NCBI RefSeq assembly: GCF_007641255.1
Contig: NZ_CP036259.1
Coordinates: 1,054,001 to 1,118,000 of the forward strand
Origin: Sporomusa termitida
GTDB lineage: Bacteria; Bacillota; Negativicutes; Sporomusales; Sporomusaceae
Length of the DNA stretch: 64,000 nt
Direction of reading: 5' to 3'
The position numbers and the translations under genes were made by a program. Below, piece after piece: positions 26,003 to 34,351 of the stretch. The notes under the pieces were generated by a model. The model had not been told where the DNA came from and ran no database searches. It saw nothing but the letters and a program-made list of their open reading frames with translations. Position 1 is the stretch's first letter; each line of letters starts with the position of its first letter.

Positions 26003-26554
26003 ATGATTAATACACTTAAACAGGCTTGTCACAGGCACGGTTACGGCTTAGAAAGCGATATTGCCGGTGAAGACCGGGACATTAGCTTTACATATGACAA
26101 GTCTGCGGTTTTTATGCGGATTAATTGCTCAAACCAGCCTGGCCAGGCCGGGGTCACGGAGGTTTTTTCCGCGCTGGCGAAAGCCGGCATAGCTGTTGAT
26201 ATGGTCTCAGTTCAGCCCTGCCAGATTAGTTTTACTGTACAGAGCAGGTTGGCAGATTTAGCAGCGGCGGCTCTTGCAAAAATTGCGGTGCAGCCTGATA
26301 TGATTACTGACTGTGTAAAGCTGTCGGTGCGGGGGCGGTGCGAACAGCCGTTGCTGAGTACCATTATCACGGTGACAGAAATATTGGCCCGGGCCAATGT
26401 CCCGTTGTTGCGGTTAGCCGAGTCTTATGGCTTAATTGAAGGTTTAATTGCCCCCAGGCACATAAGTGCCGCCTGCAAGGCCTTAGCCAGACAGTTCACC
26501 TGTTACGGGCAGGGGAAAAAACATAGCTGTGCGGCTTGCCGGCAACAGCCATGA
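26003..26554 (+). CDS. Free-standing ACT-domain protein (aspartokinase regulatory-domain-like)
   Basis: 183 residues. A first ACT-like domain lies at about residues 30-95 (VFMRINCSNQPGQAGVTEVF, AGIAVDMVSVQPCQISFTV) and a second at about 100-165 (LSTIITVTEILARANVPLLRLAESYGLIEGLI). Order and wording resemble the C-terminal regulatory half of aspartate kinase, but no kinase domain is present. Control by a SAM riboswitch ties it to methionine/SAM supply. It could be a separate regulatory subunit or amino-acid sensor. ATG directly follows the riboswitch terminator T-run, with AAGGGG as ribosome binding site inside the hairpin. The last 15 residues contain CAAC. Confidence 0.75.
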   Translation: MINTLKQACHRHGYGLESDIAGEDRDISFTYDKSAVFMRINCSNQPGQAGVTEVFSALAKAGIAVDMVSVQPCQISFTVQSRLADLAAAALAKIAVQPDMITDCVKLSVRGRCEQPLLSTIITVTEILARANVPLLRLAESYGLIEGLIAPRHISAACKALARQFTCYGQGKKHSCAACRQQP

Positions 26555-26626
26555 CCAGCTTTACGTGACACCGCGTGCAGTTTATGACGATATTGCAAAT
26601 ATTGGCAAATGAAAATAACTGATTGG

Positions 26627-26682
26627 ATAACCAAGGCTAAAGAAGCTCCCTTAGCAGGAGCTTCTTTAGCCTTGGTTATTTG
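26627..26682 (+). terminator. Strong 23-bp hairpin terminator after the ACT-domain gene
   Basis: ATAACCAAGGCTAAAGAAGC continues to a perfect 23-bp arm (26627-26649) pairing with 26657-26679, loop CTTAGCA. The trailing T-rich run (ttatttg) is modest. It ends the SAM-regulated unit. Confidence 0.7.
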
Positions 26683-26746
26683 TAATAAACAATTTCAGAT
26701 AATGAAGAGTGGGGAAGATGGCAGCAAAAATGATGACACCTGGTAC

Positions 26747-26987
26747 AACAAGGAAGCCTGAACATTGCCCGGGGCAGGCTTCCTTGTTGGCATTGCGTAA
26801 TTTTGTCCCCGCTAAGGCAAACTAGGTCTGTTGCTGTCTGGGGTAGTTTGATATAATGGAATTTGTCAAGCCGTAACGTGAAGTGGCTTTGTTTGCCGTG
26901 GCTGAGGCCTATTCAAGCGCTAAAGCGCTGAACAGATAAGACTGGCCATGTCATGCCTGGTAGGCTTGACACAAGCCAGTCTTATCT
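26747..26987. repeat. Two further long inverted repeats in a 546-bp gene-free stretch
   Basis: AACAAGGAAGCCTG (26747-26760) pairs with CAGGCTTCCTTGTT (26775-26788), with GCCC/GGGC inside. Then AGATAAGACTGGC (26934-26946) pairs with GCCAGTCTTATCT (26975-26987). A small AGCGCTAAAGCGCT dyad stands just before. Between 26555 and 27100 I see no supported ORF. The hairpins may be terminators, processed RNA or remnants of intergenic repeat elements. A weaker GCAGCCT...AGGCTGC dyad (about 27015-27062) precedes the next gene. Confidence 0.5.
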
Positions 26988-27100
26988 TAGTGGAATTGTT
27001 AATGAGAGACACTAGCAGCCTGCGGTGTCTATGTGGAATAAGCTGCTAAGTCCGTTAGGCTGCTGCTTTTGGTTTATCATTCGTCGAAGGGGTGCAGATA

Positions 27101-28576
27101 TTGTTTGTTCATAATCTTATTTTTCAGGGCGCAAAAGACAATACCGTATTTACCGGCAGAGACAGTGTGTCCTATGGCCGGTTGCAGGAACAGGTAGAGA
27201 AATACCGTAATTATTTGTATGCGGCCGGTATCCGTATAGGAGAAAATGTTGGCCTGTTCGCCCGCAATTCACCGGAGTTTGTGTATTGTTATATGGCGAT
27301 TGTCAGTCTTGGTGCCGTTGTTGTCCCGCTTAATTTTCAGCTGACTGCCCGGGAAATTGCTTTTATTGTTAAGGATGCACAGATGAAAAAGCTGGTTACT
27401 ATGGAACACCTGGCTGTTGACACTGAACTCAGTCAGCAAAACTACCGGCAGACTGTTACCCAGCTTGTCATACCGGTATTAAAACAGCGGCTGGCCTATG
27501 AACACCTACCGGCTGCTCCGGTTGACGACAGCAGTCTTAATGCAGACAGCCCCTGTGCCGTTATCTATACCTCCGGCACGACAGGATGTCCGAAAGGTGC
27601 TGTTTTGACCCATAATAACCTTATTGCCAATGCCAGTGCGTTCCGGGAGATGCTGCCGATTACTGCTGACGATAATGTATTGTGCGTGCTGCCCATGTAC
27701 CACTGTTTTGCCTGGACCTGTGCTGTTCTTAACGCTTTGCTCTGTGGTGCGGCCATTACAATCCTGGAGGCTTTTGCGCCGAAAGAAACCATTGCCGCCG
27801 TTAAAGAGTACAAGGTAACGGTTGCCTATGGTGTGCCGCCAATGTATAACCTCCTTACCCGGATTGGTGAAGCGGGTGATTTTGCCGGTGTTAAATATTT
27901 AATTTCCGGTGGCGCTTCGCTGCCGGAGAAAGTAGCCCGGCAGTTTGCGGAGAAATATGGCTTGCAGATTCTGGAAGGCTATGGCTTGTCTGAGGCTTCG
28001 CCGGTAGTCGCTCTTAACCCTGTGCACCAGCCTAAATACTGCTCCATTGGCAAGGCGCTCCCCGGCCTGGAGGTTAAAGTGGTCGATGCTGACGGGCAGG
28101 AGCTGCCGCCGGGTGAGGTTGGCGAGATTATTGTCAAAGGGCCAAGTGTTATGCAGGGCTATTTCAACCTGCCGGCCGAGAGTGCAGCGGCGCTTAAAGA
28201 CGGTTGGCTCTATACCGGCGATCTGGCTTGCCGGGATAAGGAGGGATATTTTTTTGTTGTTGACAGATTAAAGGACCTTATTATCGCCAACGGTGAAAAC
28301 ATATATCCGCGCGAAATTGAGGAACTGCTGTACTCTTTTCCTGGCATTGCGGAGGCCAGTGTGATTGGTGCGGCTGATGAATTGCGTGGTCAGGTGGCAC
28401 TGGCTTATGTAGTCATTCAGGAAGGGTACAATTTTGATAAAAAGGCAGTAAGGGAATATCTGCAGACCAACATTGCCGCTTATAAAATACCACGGGATTT
28501 TATCATTGTTGACGCCCTGCTCAAAAATCAGACAGGCAAGATCTTAAAGCGTGTGTTGCGTGACCAGACGCAATAA
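27101..28576 (+). CDS. Long-chain-fatty-acid/acyl-CoA ligase family protein
   Basis: About 491 residues. P-loop YTSGTTGCPKGAVLTH; A5 motif EGYGLSEASPV; YTGDLACRDKEGYFFVVDRLKD (A7/A8) in shortened form here; and the C-terminal catalytic lysine in NQTGKILKRVLRD. It is a full-length class I adenylate-forming enzyme for a carboxylate whose chain length is not readable. Start TTG 27101 is preferred because GAAGGGG lies eight bases upstream; GTG 27092 overlaps that site. It is 48 bp before a GNAT gene in the same direction. Confidence 0.85.
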   Translation: MFVHNLIFQGAKDNTVFTGRDSVSYGRLQEQVEKYRNYLYAAGIRIGENVGLFARNSPEFVYCYMAIVSLGAVVVPLNFQLTAREIAFIVKDAQMKKLVTMEHLAVDTELSQQNYRQTVTQLVIPVLKQRLAYEHLPAAPVDDSSLNADSPCAVIYTSGTTGCPKGAVLTHNNLIANASAFREMLPITADDNVLCVLPMYHCFAWTCAVLNALLCGAAITILEAFAPKETIAAVKEYKVTVAYGVPPMYNLLTRIGEAGDFAGVKYLISGGASLPEKVARQFAEKYGLQILEGYGLSEASPVVALNPVHQPKYCSIGKALPGLEVKVVDADGQELPPGEVGEIIVKGPSVMQGYFNLPAESAAALKDGWLYTGDLACRDKEGYFFVVDRLKDLIIANGENIYPREIEELLYSFPGIAEASVIGAADELRGQVALAYVVIQEGYNFDKKAVREYLQTNIAAYKIPRDFIIVDALLKNQTGKILKRVLRDQTQ

Positions 28577-28624
28577 GCAATTCAGAACTTGTAACTTTAG
28601 GAGCGCGGGGGGAAGGCGGAGCAT

Positions 28625-29452
28625 GTGCTCAGGTTGTTAACAGGCGGTGATATCAACGAGGTCCGCTTATATTTGGAACGAAATTATCTGGAGTCCGTGG
28701 TGCTCAACGGCAATATTACACGCTGCGGGCTTGATAATAACCGGATAGACCGCCGCTGCGGGGATTACTATGGCTATTTTCAAGCAGGCCTGTTACAGGG
28801 TATAGTGGCTTTTTATAATCTGGGCAGCGTTATCCCTCACTTTGAGTCGCCGGGCGCTGTACCCGGCTTTGGGGAACTCCTGCGCCAGCGCCGGTTTGAA
28901 GTGCTGGCTGGAATGAAGCGGGTAGTAGAACCGCTCAATCTGGCTCTGCGGGGCCATAAAAGGATTCTTGACTATGAAGACAGCAATTATCTGCTTAACC
29001 GGGAAAGTAAGCTGCCTGCTGTTCCTGCTTCGGTCCGGCTTGTCAATGCGGGCGAAGTTGAGAGGTCTGCCGCCCTGGGGTTTATTGTCAAAGCATACCG
29101 ACAGGGGTTTAGCCGCCGCTTTAACCATGAATTGGCTGCAAAACTTATTGATGACCGCAGTCCGGGGGAGGATTTCATTTTCTTGCTTGAGGATGATGTA
29201 CCGAAAGCCCAGGCCATGATCCAGGTAACAACAAACCGGGTTAGCCAGATTGGCGGCGTATATACTAGTGAAAGCAGCCGGCAGCAAGGATTTTGCAAAA
29301 TCCTTGTTGCCGAGCTAGGCCGCCGTATTCAGCAAGCCGGCAAAATATCGGTGCTTACGGTGCGGAAGGACAACAGTCCCGCCGGTAAGGCTTACCAAGC
29401 TATCGGCTTTGCTCACTATGATGATTATTTGGTCATCAAATATGGTGTTTGA
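28625..29452 (+). CDS. GNAT-family acetyltransferase, two-domain type
   Basis: 275 residues with GTG start behind a G-rich ribosome binding site. The C-terminal half (about 135-275) is a GNAT domain: IGGVYTSESSRQQGFCKILVAEL carries the acetyl-CoA motif (R-Q-Q-G-F), followed by VRKDNSPAGKAYQAIGF. The N-terminal half (1-130) is GNAT-like in length but degenerate, as in proteins with a dead N-terminal copy. Substrate unknown. Probably co-transcribed with the acyl-CoA ligase and the ubiX-like gene (16-bp gap). Confidence 0.7.
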   Translation: MLRLLTGGDINEVRLYLERNYLESVVLNGNITRCGLDNNRIDRRCGDYYGYFQAGLLQGIVAFYNLGSVIPHFESPGAVPGFGELLRQRRFEVLAGMKRVVEPLNLALRGHKRILDYEDSNYLLNRESKLPAVPASVRLVNAGEVERSAALGFIVKAYRQGFSRRFNHELAAKLIDDRSPGEDFIFLLEDDVPKAQAMIQVTTNRVSQIGGVYTSESSRQQGFCKILVAELGRRIQQAGKISVLTVRKDNSPAGKAYQAIGFAHYDDYLVIKYGV

Positions 29453-29467
29453 ACTGGAGGAGTCTTT

Positions 29468-30016
29468 ATGCGCTTAGCGGTTGGTGTTACCGGCGCCAGC
29501 GGCGCCATTTATGGCTATACCTTAATAAAAGCGTTGTCAGGACTGGGGGTTGAGGTGCATGCCGTTTACACCGATATGGGCTGTAAAGTGCTTGCCTATG
29601 AGTGTGGGCTTACGCTGGCGGAGCTTACGCCGTATGCTGTGGTTTATGACAACTCGGACCTGTTTGCCGCCGTGGCCAGCGGCTCGTTTAAAACAGGCGG
29701 CATGGTTGTGGTTCCCTGTTCAATGCATACTTTGGGGGCCATGGCAACGGCCAGCGGCCGGGACCTGCTCACCCGGGCGGCCGATGTTACACTTAAAGAA
29801 GGACGGCGGCTGATCGTAGTGCCGCGGGAGACACCGGTGACAGCCATCCATTTGACCAATATGCTGACCTTGGCTCAGGCCGGGGCGGTAGTAATGCCTG
29901 CGGCTCCCGCCTTTACCCATAAACCGGGAACTGTGGATGAGCTGGTAAACGGTATGATTGGCAAGATACTTGATGGCTTTGGCCTGGAGCACTCACTATA
30001 CAGGGGCCGGGGGTAG
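29468..30016 (+). CDS. ubiX: UbiX/Pad1-family flavin prenyltransferase
   Basis: 182 residues with VGVTGASGAIYG at the start, the FMN/phosphate loop VVVPCSMHTLGAMATA, VVPRETPVTAIHLTNM and the C-terminal APAFTHKP. It makes prenylated FMN from FMN and dimethylallyl phosphate for UbiD-type decarboxylases. No ubiD partner is in this window. Ribosome binding site ggagg. It ends the three-gene run beginning at 27101. Confidence 0.88.
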   Translation: MRLAVGVTGASGAIYGYTLIKALSGLGVEVHAVYTDMGCKVLAYECGLTLAELTPYAVVYDNSDLFAAVASGSFKTGGMVVVPCSMHTLGAMATASGRDLLTRAADVTLKEGRRLIVVPRETPVTAIHLTNMLTLAQAGAVVMPAAPAFTHKPGTVDELVNGMIGKILDGFGLEHSLYRGRG

Positions 30017-30039
30017 TTTCAGCAGGGGCGGGATTGATG

Positions 30040-30160
30040 TGATATGCTCCCCAAAAGACAGGCAGGAGAAATAATAAAAACCTGTTGCCGAAAGGGGAGT
30101 ATTTTCATGCCTAAAAAGAGTCAATATAGCAGTGCAGAAAAGTTGGCAATCCGCGTATAA
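30040..30160 (+). mobile_element. IS3-family remnant (left end and first 17 codons of orfA)
   Basis: TGATATGCTCCCCAAAAGAC resembles the TG-started terminal repeat of IS3/IS150 relatives. It is followed by GAAAGGGGAG and an ATG at 30107 encoding MPKKSQYSSAEKLAIRV, which matches the N-terminus of IS3-type OrfA (pattern MxKKxxYSxEEKLAIV), and then a stop at 30158. The rest of the element is missing. From 30161 to 30646 I see no supported gene; one minus-strand ORF there has no ribosome binding site. Confidence 0.5.
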
Positions 30161-30646
30161 GCAAGGAGCAATCAGTCATAGATCTGTTGCTTATAAATGC
30201 AATGGATCTTGCAAATATTAAACGATGGCAGCAGCGTGTTCAATGCATGGAATCGAAGATCTGGCAAATAGATGCCGGAATCAGAGGTAGCCAGCAGAAC
30301 GGAAACTTGCGGCAGTTCATGAATATCTTCCGGGGAGTCATCTCCGCAAGAAATCATAGAAAAATAAGCCATTAAGCCCGGCCCGGCTAATTCGCCAGCC
30401 TGATCAAGAGCCCTGAACGATATTTCATGCCCTGACAATTTAAAGGAGACAAGCTCTTTTTGTTGAATATTTCCTATATTCAGTTATTTTTTGGTGTGAT
30501 CATTATATAGCCCGGATGCAAGTTATATCAGATAATCCTGCGCATACCGGCGAATGAGCCGCATAAACAAGAGTTCTCACTGTTACTACCTTTTTTTGTT
30601 CCGCTTTATGCACGAAAGCTGGTATTAATCTTTGGGGGGGACGATA

Positions 30647-32383
30647 TTGGCAGAACTCAGTCTCATTAGTCAGGAAGTCCAGCAAATTGCCGAGGCCATC
30701 AGTTTGGCGGTTGGCTGTGATGTCGAGGTTATAGACGATGCGAGAACCCGGATGGCCGCAACCGGGACGATAAAACATACACAAGGGCAAAAGCTGAGCC
30801 ATGGACATGTTTACCAATATGCGTTGCAAAATAAGCAGACGGTCATTGTCGATTATCCCGGCAGGCATTTTCTCTGTTCAAGCTGCATAATAGCAAAGGA
30901 ATGCTATTACTTGTTAACCATTGCGGCGCCGATCCTTGTTGATGGTTCACCGGTCGGAGTTCTGGCAGTAATCGCTTTTGACACGGAGACGGCCAATCAA
31001 ATCCGGCAGAAGATGGTGAATCTGACCGATTTTGTGGAACGAATGGCCAGTCTTATGGCAGCCAAGATTAAAGAGTATCGCTTGCTCAAATCACTCGACC
31101 TGGCGATGGCCGAATTAACAGGGATATTGAATAAAGTAGAAAAAGGCCTGGTGGCATTTTCTGCTGACGGCAATGTACTGCACTTTAATAAAACCGCCGT
31201 CGATTTGCTGGGGCTGGGCAATCATCCGGATATTGCCAGGGGTATTCAAGCTGCTGCGGGGCATTTTATCGGCATGGATTCCCAAAGCAGGCCAAGCGTA
31301 GTTACCCTCGGCCTTAAATCTCTCTTGCTTGATGTGGAGACCATTGCGATTTCAGGCGACGCGCAAAGTGAAACACTTACCCTGGTCAGTTTTCGTGATT
31401 ACGCTGCTGTCAAGAAGACAGCCAGCTGTATGACAATCGCCGCCCGTCCCATCACGTTCACCGATATCCTGACCCAGAATGCCGGCATGCAAAAGTTAAT
31501 CAACTTTGCCAAGAAAATTGCCAAATCATCCTCAACGGTTTTACTTCGCGGCGAAAGTGGCACCGGCAAGGAATTATTCGCCAGAGCCATTCATTATGAA
31601 AGTGGCCGCAGCGGGCCGTTTATCCCGATAAATTGTGGAGCAATTCCCGAGACTTTGCTGGAAAGCGAGTTTTTTGGCTATGATTCAGGGGCGTTCACCG
31701 GGGCAAGACGCGAGGGGAAACCCGGAAAATTTGAATTAGCCGAGGGCGGTACGCTGTTTCTGGATGAATTGGGGACAATGCCAATCCATCTTCAGTCGAA
31801 GCTGCTGCGGGTGCTGGAGGAGCGCAGGGTGGAACGGCTGGGAGGAAAACAATCCTTCGCGGTAGATGTTCGCATTGTCGCTGCGACGAATGAGAACCTG
31901 GAAGAACTGGTACAAGCCGGCAGATTTCGCGAAGATCTCTTTTTCCGGGTGAACGTGATTCCAATCTATCTTTTGCCGCTGCGGGAAAGGGTTGAGGATA
32001 TTCCTCTGTTAGCGGCATACTATCTTAATCATTATTTCGAGAAGATGGGCAAAAAAATCGATCGCCTCGCCGTTGAGGTAGAAGAAGCCATGATGACATA
32101 CGAATGGCCTGGTAACATTCGTGAGTTTGCCAATGTGCTTGAATATGCCGTTAATGTGGAAGAGAGTAGTGTGCTGACGCTCAACAGCCTGCCCTCACAA
32201 TTCGACAAGGCACCGGCCAAGGCCAGCAATCCGCAATATCAAACGAAAAGGCAGGAGTTGCGAAACTTATTGCATGAACATGGCTGGGGCAAGGCAGGAA
32301 AACAGCAGGCCGCGGAAATATTGGGAGTTAGCCTGGCTACCATATATCGATGGGTCAATGCCTTTAACCTGAAGCCAAAATAG
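30647..32383 (+). CDS. Sigma-54-dependent activator of the methylamine/aconitase-X regulon
   Basis: 578 residues from TTG 30647, six bases after a seven-G ribosome binding site. The N-terminal sensor (1-145) has a GAF-like ending (LTIAAPILVDGSPVGVLAVI) and a CSSCIIAKEC cysteine group that could bind a metal or cofactor. A PAS-like part (about 150-260) follows. The AAA+ domain has Walker A GESGTGKE near 302, GAFTGA near 349 and TLFLDELG. The C-terminal HTH reads GKQQAAEILGVSLATIYRW. It stands immediately upstream of three units with -24/-12 promoters sharing one upstream repeat, so it is the obvious activator. Confidence 0.88.
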   Translation: MAELSLISQEVQQIAEAISLAVGCDVEVIDDARTRMAATGTIKHTQGQKLSHGHVYQYALQNKQTVIVDYPGRHFLCSSCIIAKECYYLLTIAAPILVDGSPVGVLAVIAFDTETANQIRQKMVNLTDFVERMASLMAAKIKEYRLLKSLDLAMAELTGILNKVEKGLVAFSADGNVLHFNKTAVDLLGLGNHPDIARGIQAAAGHFIGMDSQSRPSVVTLGLKSLLLDVETIAISGDAQSETLTLVSFRDYAAVKKTASCMTIAARPITFTDILTQNAGMQKLINFAKKIAKSSSTVLLRGESGTGKELFARAIHYESGRSGPFIPINCGAIPETLLESEFFGYDSGAFTGARREGKPGKFELAEGGTLFLDELGTMPIHLQSKLLRVLEERRVERLGGKQSFAVDVRIVAATNENLEELVQAGRFREDLFFRVNVIPIYLLPLRERVEDIPLLAAYYLNHYFEKMGKKIDRLAVEVEEAMMTYEWPGNIREFANVLEYAVNVEESSVLTLNSLPSQFDKAPAKASNPQYQTKRQELRNLLHEHGWGKAGKQQAAEILGVSLATIYRWVNAFNLKPK

Positions 32384-32434
32384 ACAAGCGCCTAGCGGAT
32401 GCGGGTAATTTCTTATACTATTGAAGCGAGAATG

Positions 32435-32456
32435 TTTTGAGAATATTTTGAGAATA
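32435..32456. promoter_or_regulatory. Upstream activating repeats, site 1
   Basis: Two tandem copies of TTTTGAGAATA (32435-32445, 32446-32456), followed by a weaker TTTTAATAA. The 11-bp period puts copies on one DNA face. The end is about 90 bp from the -24 GG. The same repeat type precedes the promoters at 36350 and 40845. Confidence 0.65.
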
Positions 32457-32491
32457 TTTTAATAACCCTGGCAAAATTAATATTTGGTCGA

Positions 32492-32522
32492 TTAAGAACC
32501 CTTGTAAAATAAGGGTTCTTAA
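32492..32522 (+). terminator. Terminator of the second activator gene
   Basis: TTAAGAACCCTT and AAGGGTTCTTAA around a 7-nt loop, then ATTT. It lies between the upstream repeats and the sigma-54 promoter, so it blocks read-through from the regulator without separating enhancer from promoter. Confidence 0.65.
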
Positions 32523-32545
32523 TTTATCGCAGCCCTAGATCCTCT

Positions 32546-32561
32546 TGGCATGCTTATTGCA
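32546..32561 (+). promoter_or_regulatory. Sigma-54 promoter 1 (permease unit)
   Basis: TGGCATGCTTATTGCA, with ten bases between GG and GC. The transcript begins about 250 nt before the permease start. Its leader has CTCGGTTGTAAG and GTAAATATTGGGGGAGGGAG, closely resembling the leader of promoter 2. Confidence 0.78.
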
Positions 32562-32729
32562 AAGTAGTATAGTCACTCGGTTGTAAGCAGCAAACAAGGC
32601 GGCGCTTCATTACTTTCTTAAAATACGGGAGTAAATATTGGGGGAGGGAGGATATTTAGGAGGCTGGCTATAAGGACCAATGCTTCATTTGCTAAAGAAA
32701 CAGCCGAGAAATCAGCGGGGGGTAAAGCC

Positions 32730-32798
32730 ATGCGAACCGGGTTTATCCCCAATATGGAATCAAGCTTAGATTATCCCGAATTTGAGGTAAGTTATTAA
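32730..32798 (+). CDS. Possible 22-residue leader peptide or small protein
   Basis: ATG 32730 follows GCGGGGGGTAAAGCC, a usable ribosome binding site, and encodes 22 residues (MRTGFIPNMESSLDYPEFEV plus SY) ending 25 bp before the permease start. The same frame is open upstream to 32622 but lacks a start. It may be a coupling peptide, the remnant of a larger gene, or chance. Confidence 0.3.
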   Translation: MRTGFIPNMESSLDYPEFEVSY

Positions 32799-32822
32799 TG
32801 CCAAGGAAAGGTGGGGGGAATT

Positions 32823-34199
32823 ATGCCATTCGGACCATATACCATGCTGCTGGATTTTTGTATAGTGGCTGGCTTGTTGTTTGTTGGTCAGCTTCTCAGA
32901 GCAAAACTTCGGATAATTCAAAACTTGTACCTGCCGGCATCCGTTATTGCCGGTGTATTAGGAATTTTACTGGGGTCACAATTTCTCAATATTTTGCCCT
33001 TTTCCAATAATATAGGCTCATACCCGTATATGCTGGTTGTCGTGCTGTTTGCCACCTTATTTCTCGGCAATGAGAAAATGGATTCGCCGAAAAAAGTTGT
33101 TTCCGAGGTCGGCGACACTTTTTCTTATAGTATGATAGCGGAAATAGGTCAGTTTGGTATAGCGCTGCTGTTTGGCATACTGGTTTTCAAGCAGTTTTTC
33201 CCCGACTTACACCATGCATTTGCCTTAATGCTGCCGGCCGGCTGGGCCGGAGGCTATGGTTATGCAACTGCTATCGGCGGGGTCTTGCAAAACTATGGGT
33301 TTAAGGACGCGTTGACGGTGGGGTTCACAATGGCTACCGCCGGGATGCTGTCAGGCATATTCGGCGGTTTGCTGTTCATTAATATTGCCACAAGACTGGG
33401 CATAACCCGGTTTGTAAAAGCAATGGCCAAGCTGCCTGAAAGCATGAAAACCGGTCTAATCCCGCCGGAGGAACGCAAGCCTATCGGAATGGGAACTGTA
33501 AGCTCGGGTTGCATTGACCCGTTAGCCTGGCATCTGGTGCTGGTGTTGATTGCTGCAGCCTGCGGCTATTACTCCAACCAGTATTTTAAGGTTATTATGC
33601 CTAAATACGATGTTCCCATGATGTGTTTGTCAATGCTGGCCGGCGTGCTTTTACAGCTGCTTTTGAACCGGATGAATTTAGGTCAGTATGTTGACAAGCA
33701 GGTTACAACGAGAATTGGCAGTTGCGTAACCGATTTCATGGTTTGTTTTGGCATCGCCTCAATCAAGATTTCCATAGTCGCTCAATACGCAGTGCCGTTA
33801 ATTTTGCTGTGCATTCTGGGCTTTGTCTGGTGCGGCGGCTTCTTATGGTTCTTAGGGCCCAGAATGTTCCATAATTATTGGTTTGAGCGCGCGCTGTTCT
33901 GCTGGGGCTGGGCGACGGGCGTAGTGGCAACAGGGGTTACTCTGTTGAGGATCATTGATCCGGAATTCCGCAGCAAGGCGCTGCAAGACTACGGGTTGGC
34001 GTATATTTTCATTGCCGTGGTTGAAATATTCCTGGTTTCGCTAACGCCGGTGTTTGTCGGTCTGGGCTATGTGGGAGAAACCGCGGCTGTGCTGATTGGG
34101 GTATCTTTATTCATTTTCGTTCTGTCGATTAAGGCCGGCTACTGGTATAATCCCAACCGGACGGAACTGCGGCCGGGCGAAGAAAAAATAAATATGTAA
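32823..34199 (+). CDS. GltS-type sodium/glutamate symporter family permease
   Basis: 458 residues, about ten to twelve membrane segments arranged as two related halves. GWAGGYGYATAIGGVL and TMATAGMLSGIFGG in the first half, and TDFMVCFGIASIKISIV in the second, are the pore-region signatures of the GltS family. ATG 32823 has GGTGGGGGG just upstream. It is the only transporter in this regulon, so it probably imports the amino-acid-like or betaine-like substrate rather than glutamate (inference). A terminator-like hairpin follows. Confidence 0.82.
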   Translation: MPFGPYTMLLDFCIVAGLLFVGQLLRAKLRIIQNLYLPASVIAGVLGILLGSQFLNILPFSNNIGSYPYMLVVVLFATLFLGNEKMDSPKKVVSEVGDTFSYSMIAEIGQFGIALLFGILVFKQFFPDLHHAFALMLPAGWAGGYGYATAIGGVLQNYGFKDALTVGFTMATAGMLSGIFGGLLFINIATRLGITRFVKAMAKLPESMKTGLIPPEERKPIGMGTVSSGCIDPLAWHLVLVLIAAACGYYSNQYFKVIMPKYDVPMMCLSMLAGVLLQLLLNRMNLGQYVDKQVTTRIGSCVTDFMVCFGIASIKISIVAQYAVPLILLCILGFVWCGGFLWFLGPRMFHNYWFERALFCWGWATGVVATGVTLLRIIDPEFRSKALQDYGLAYIFIAVVEIFLVSLTPVFVGLGYVGETAAVLIGVSLFIFVLSIKAGYWYNPNRTELRPGEEKINM

Positions 34200-34210
34200 G
34201 TATTTCTCTT

Positions 34211-34237
34211 GTCTCTGTCAGCAGGCAGAGACTTTTT
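34211..34237 (+). terminator. Hairpin terminator between permease and aconitase X genes
   Basis: GTCTCTGTC, loop AGCA, GGCAGAGAC, then TTTTT. Similar TCTCTGYC hairpins stand after the aconitase X small subunit (36065) and after the methyl-THF methyltransferase (40664). I see no good promoter between this hairpin and 34352, so it may act as a partial attenuator. Confidence 0.65.
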
Positions 34238-34351
34238 CCTGGCTAAGAGGGAGCTATTGTTGACAGTGCCCACTACATATAAAAATATCTGACACAAAAC
34301 AGAACTAATATAATTGACTTTATGCGGGTAAACCTTATAGGAGGAAAGGGT

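Noticed and set aside
30172-30438. Minus-strand ORF of 88 codons between the IS scrap and the second activator
   Set aside because: TTG start without ribosome binding site, no family recognised; at most a decayed gene.
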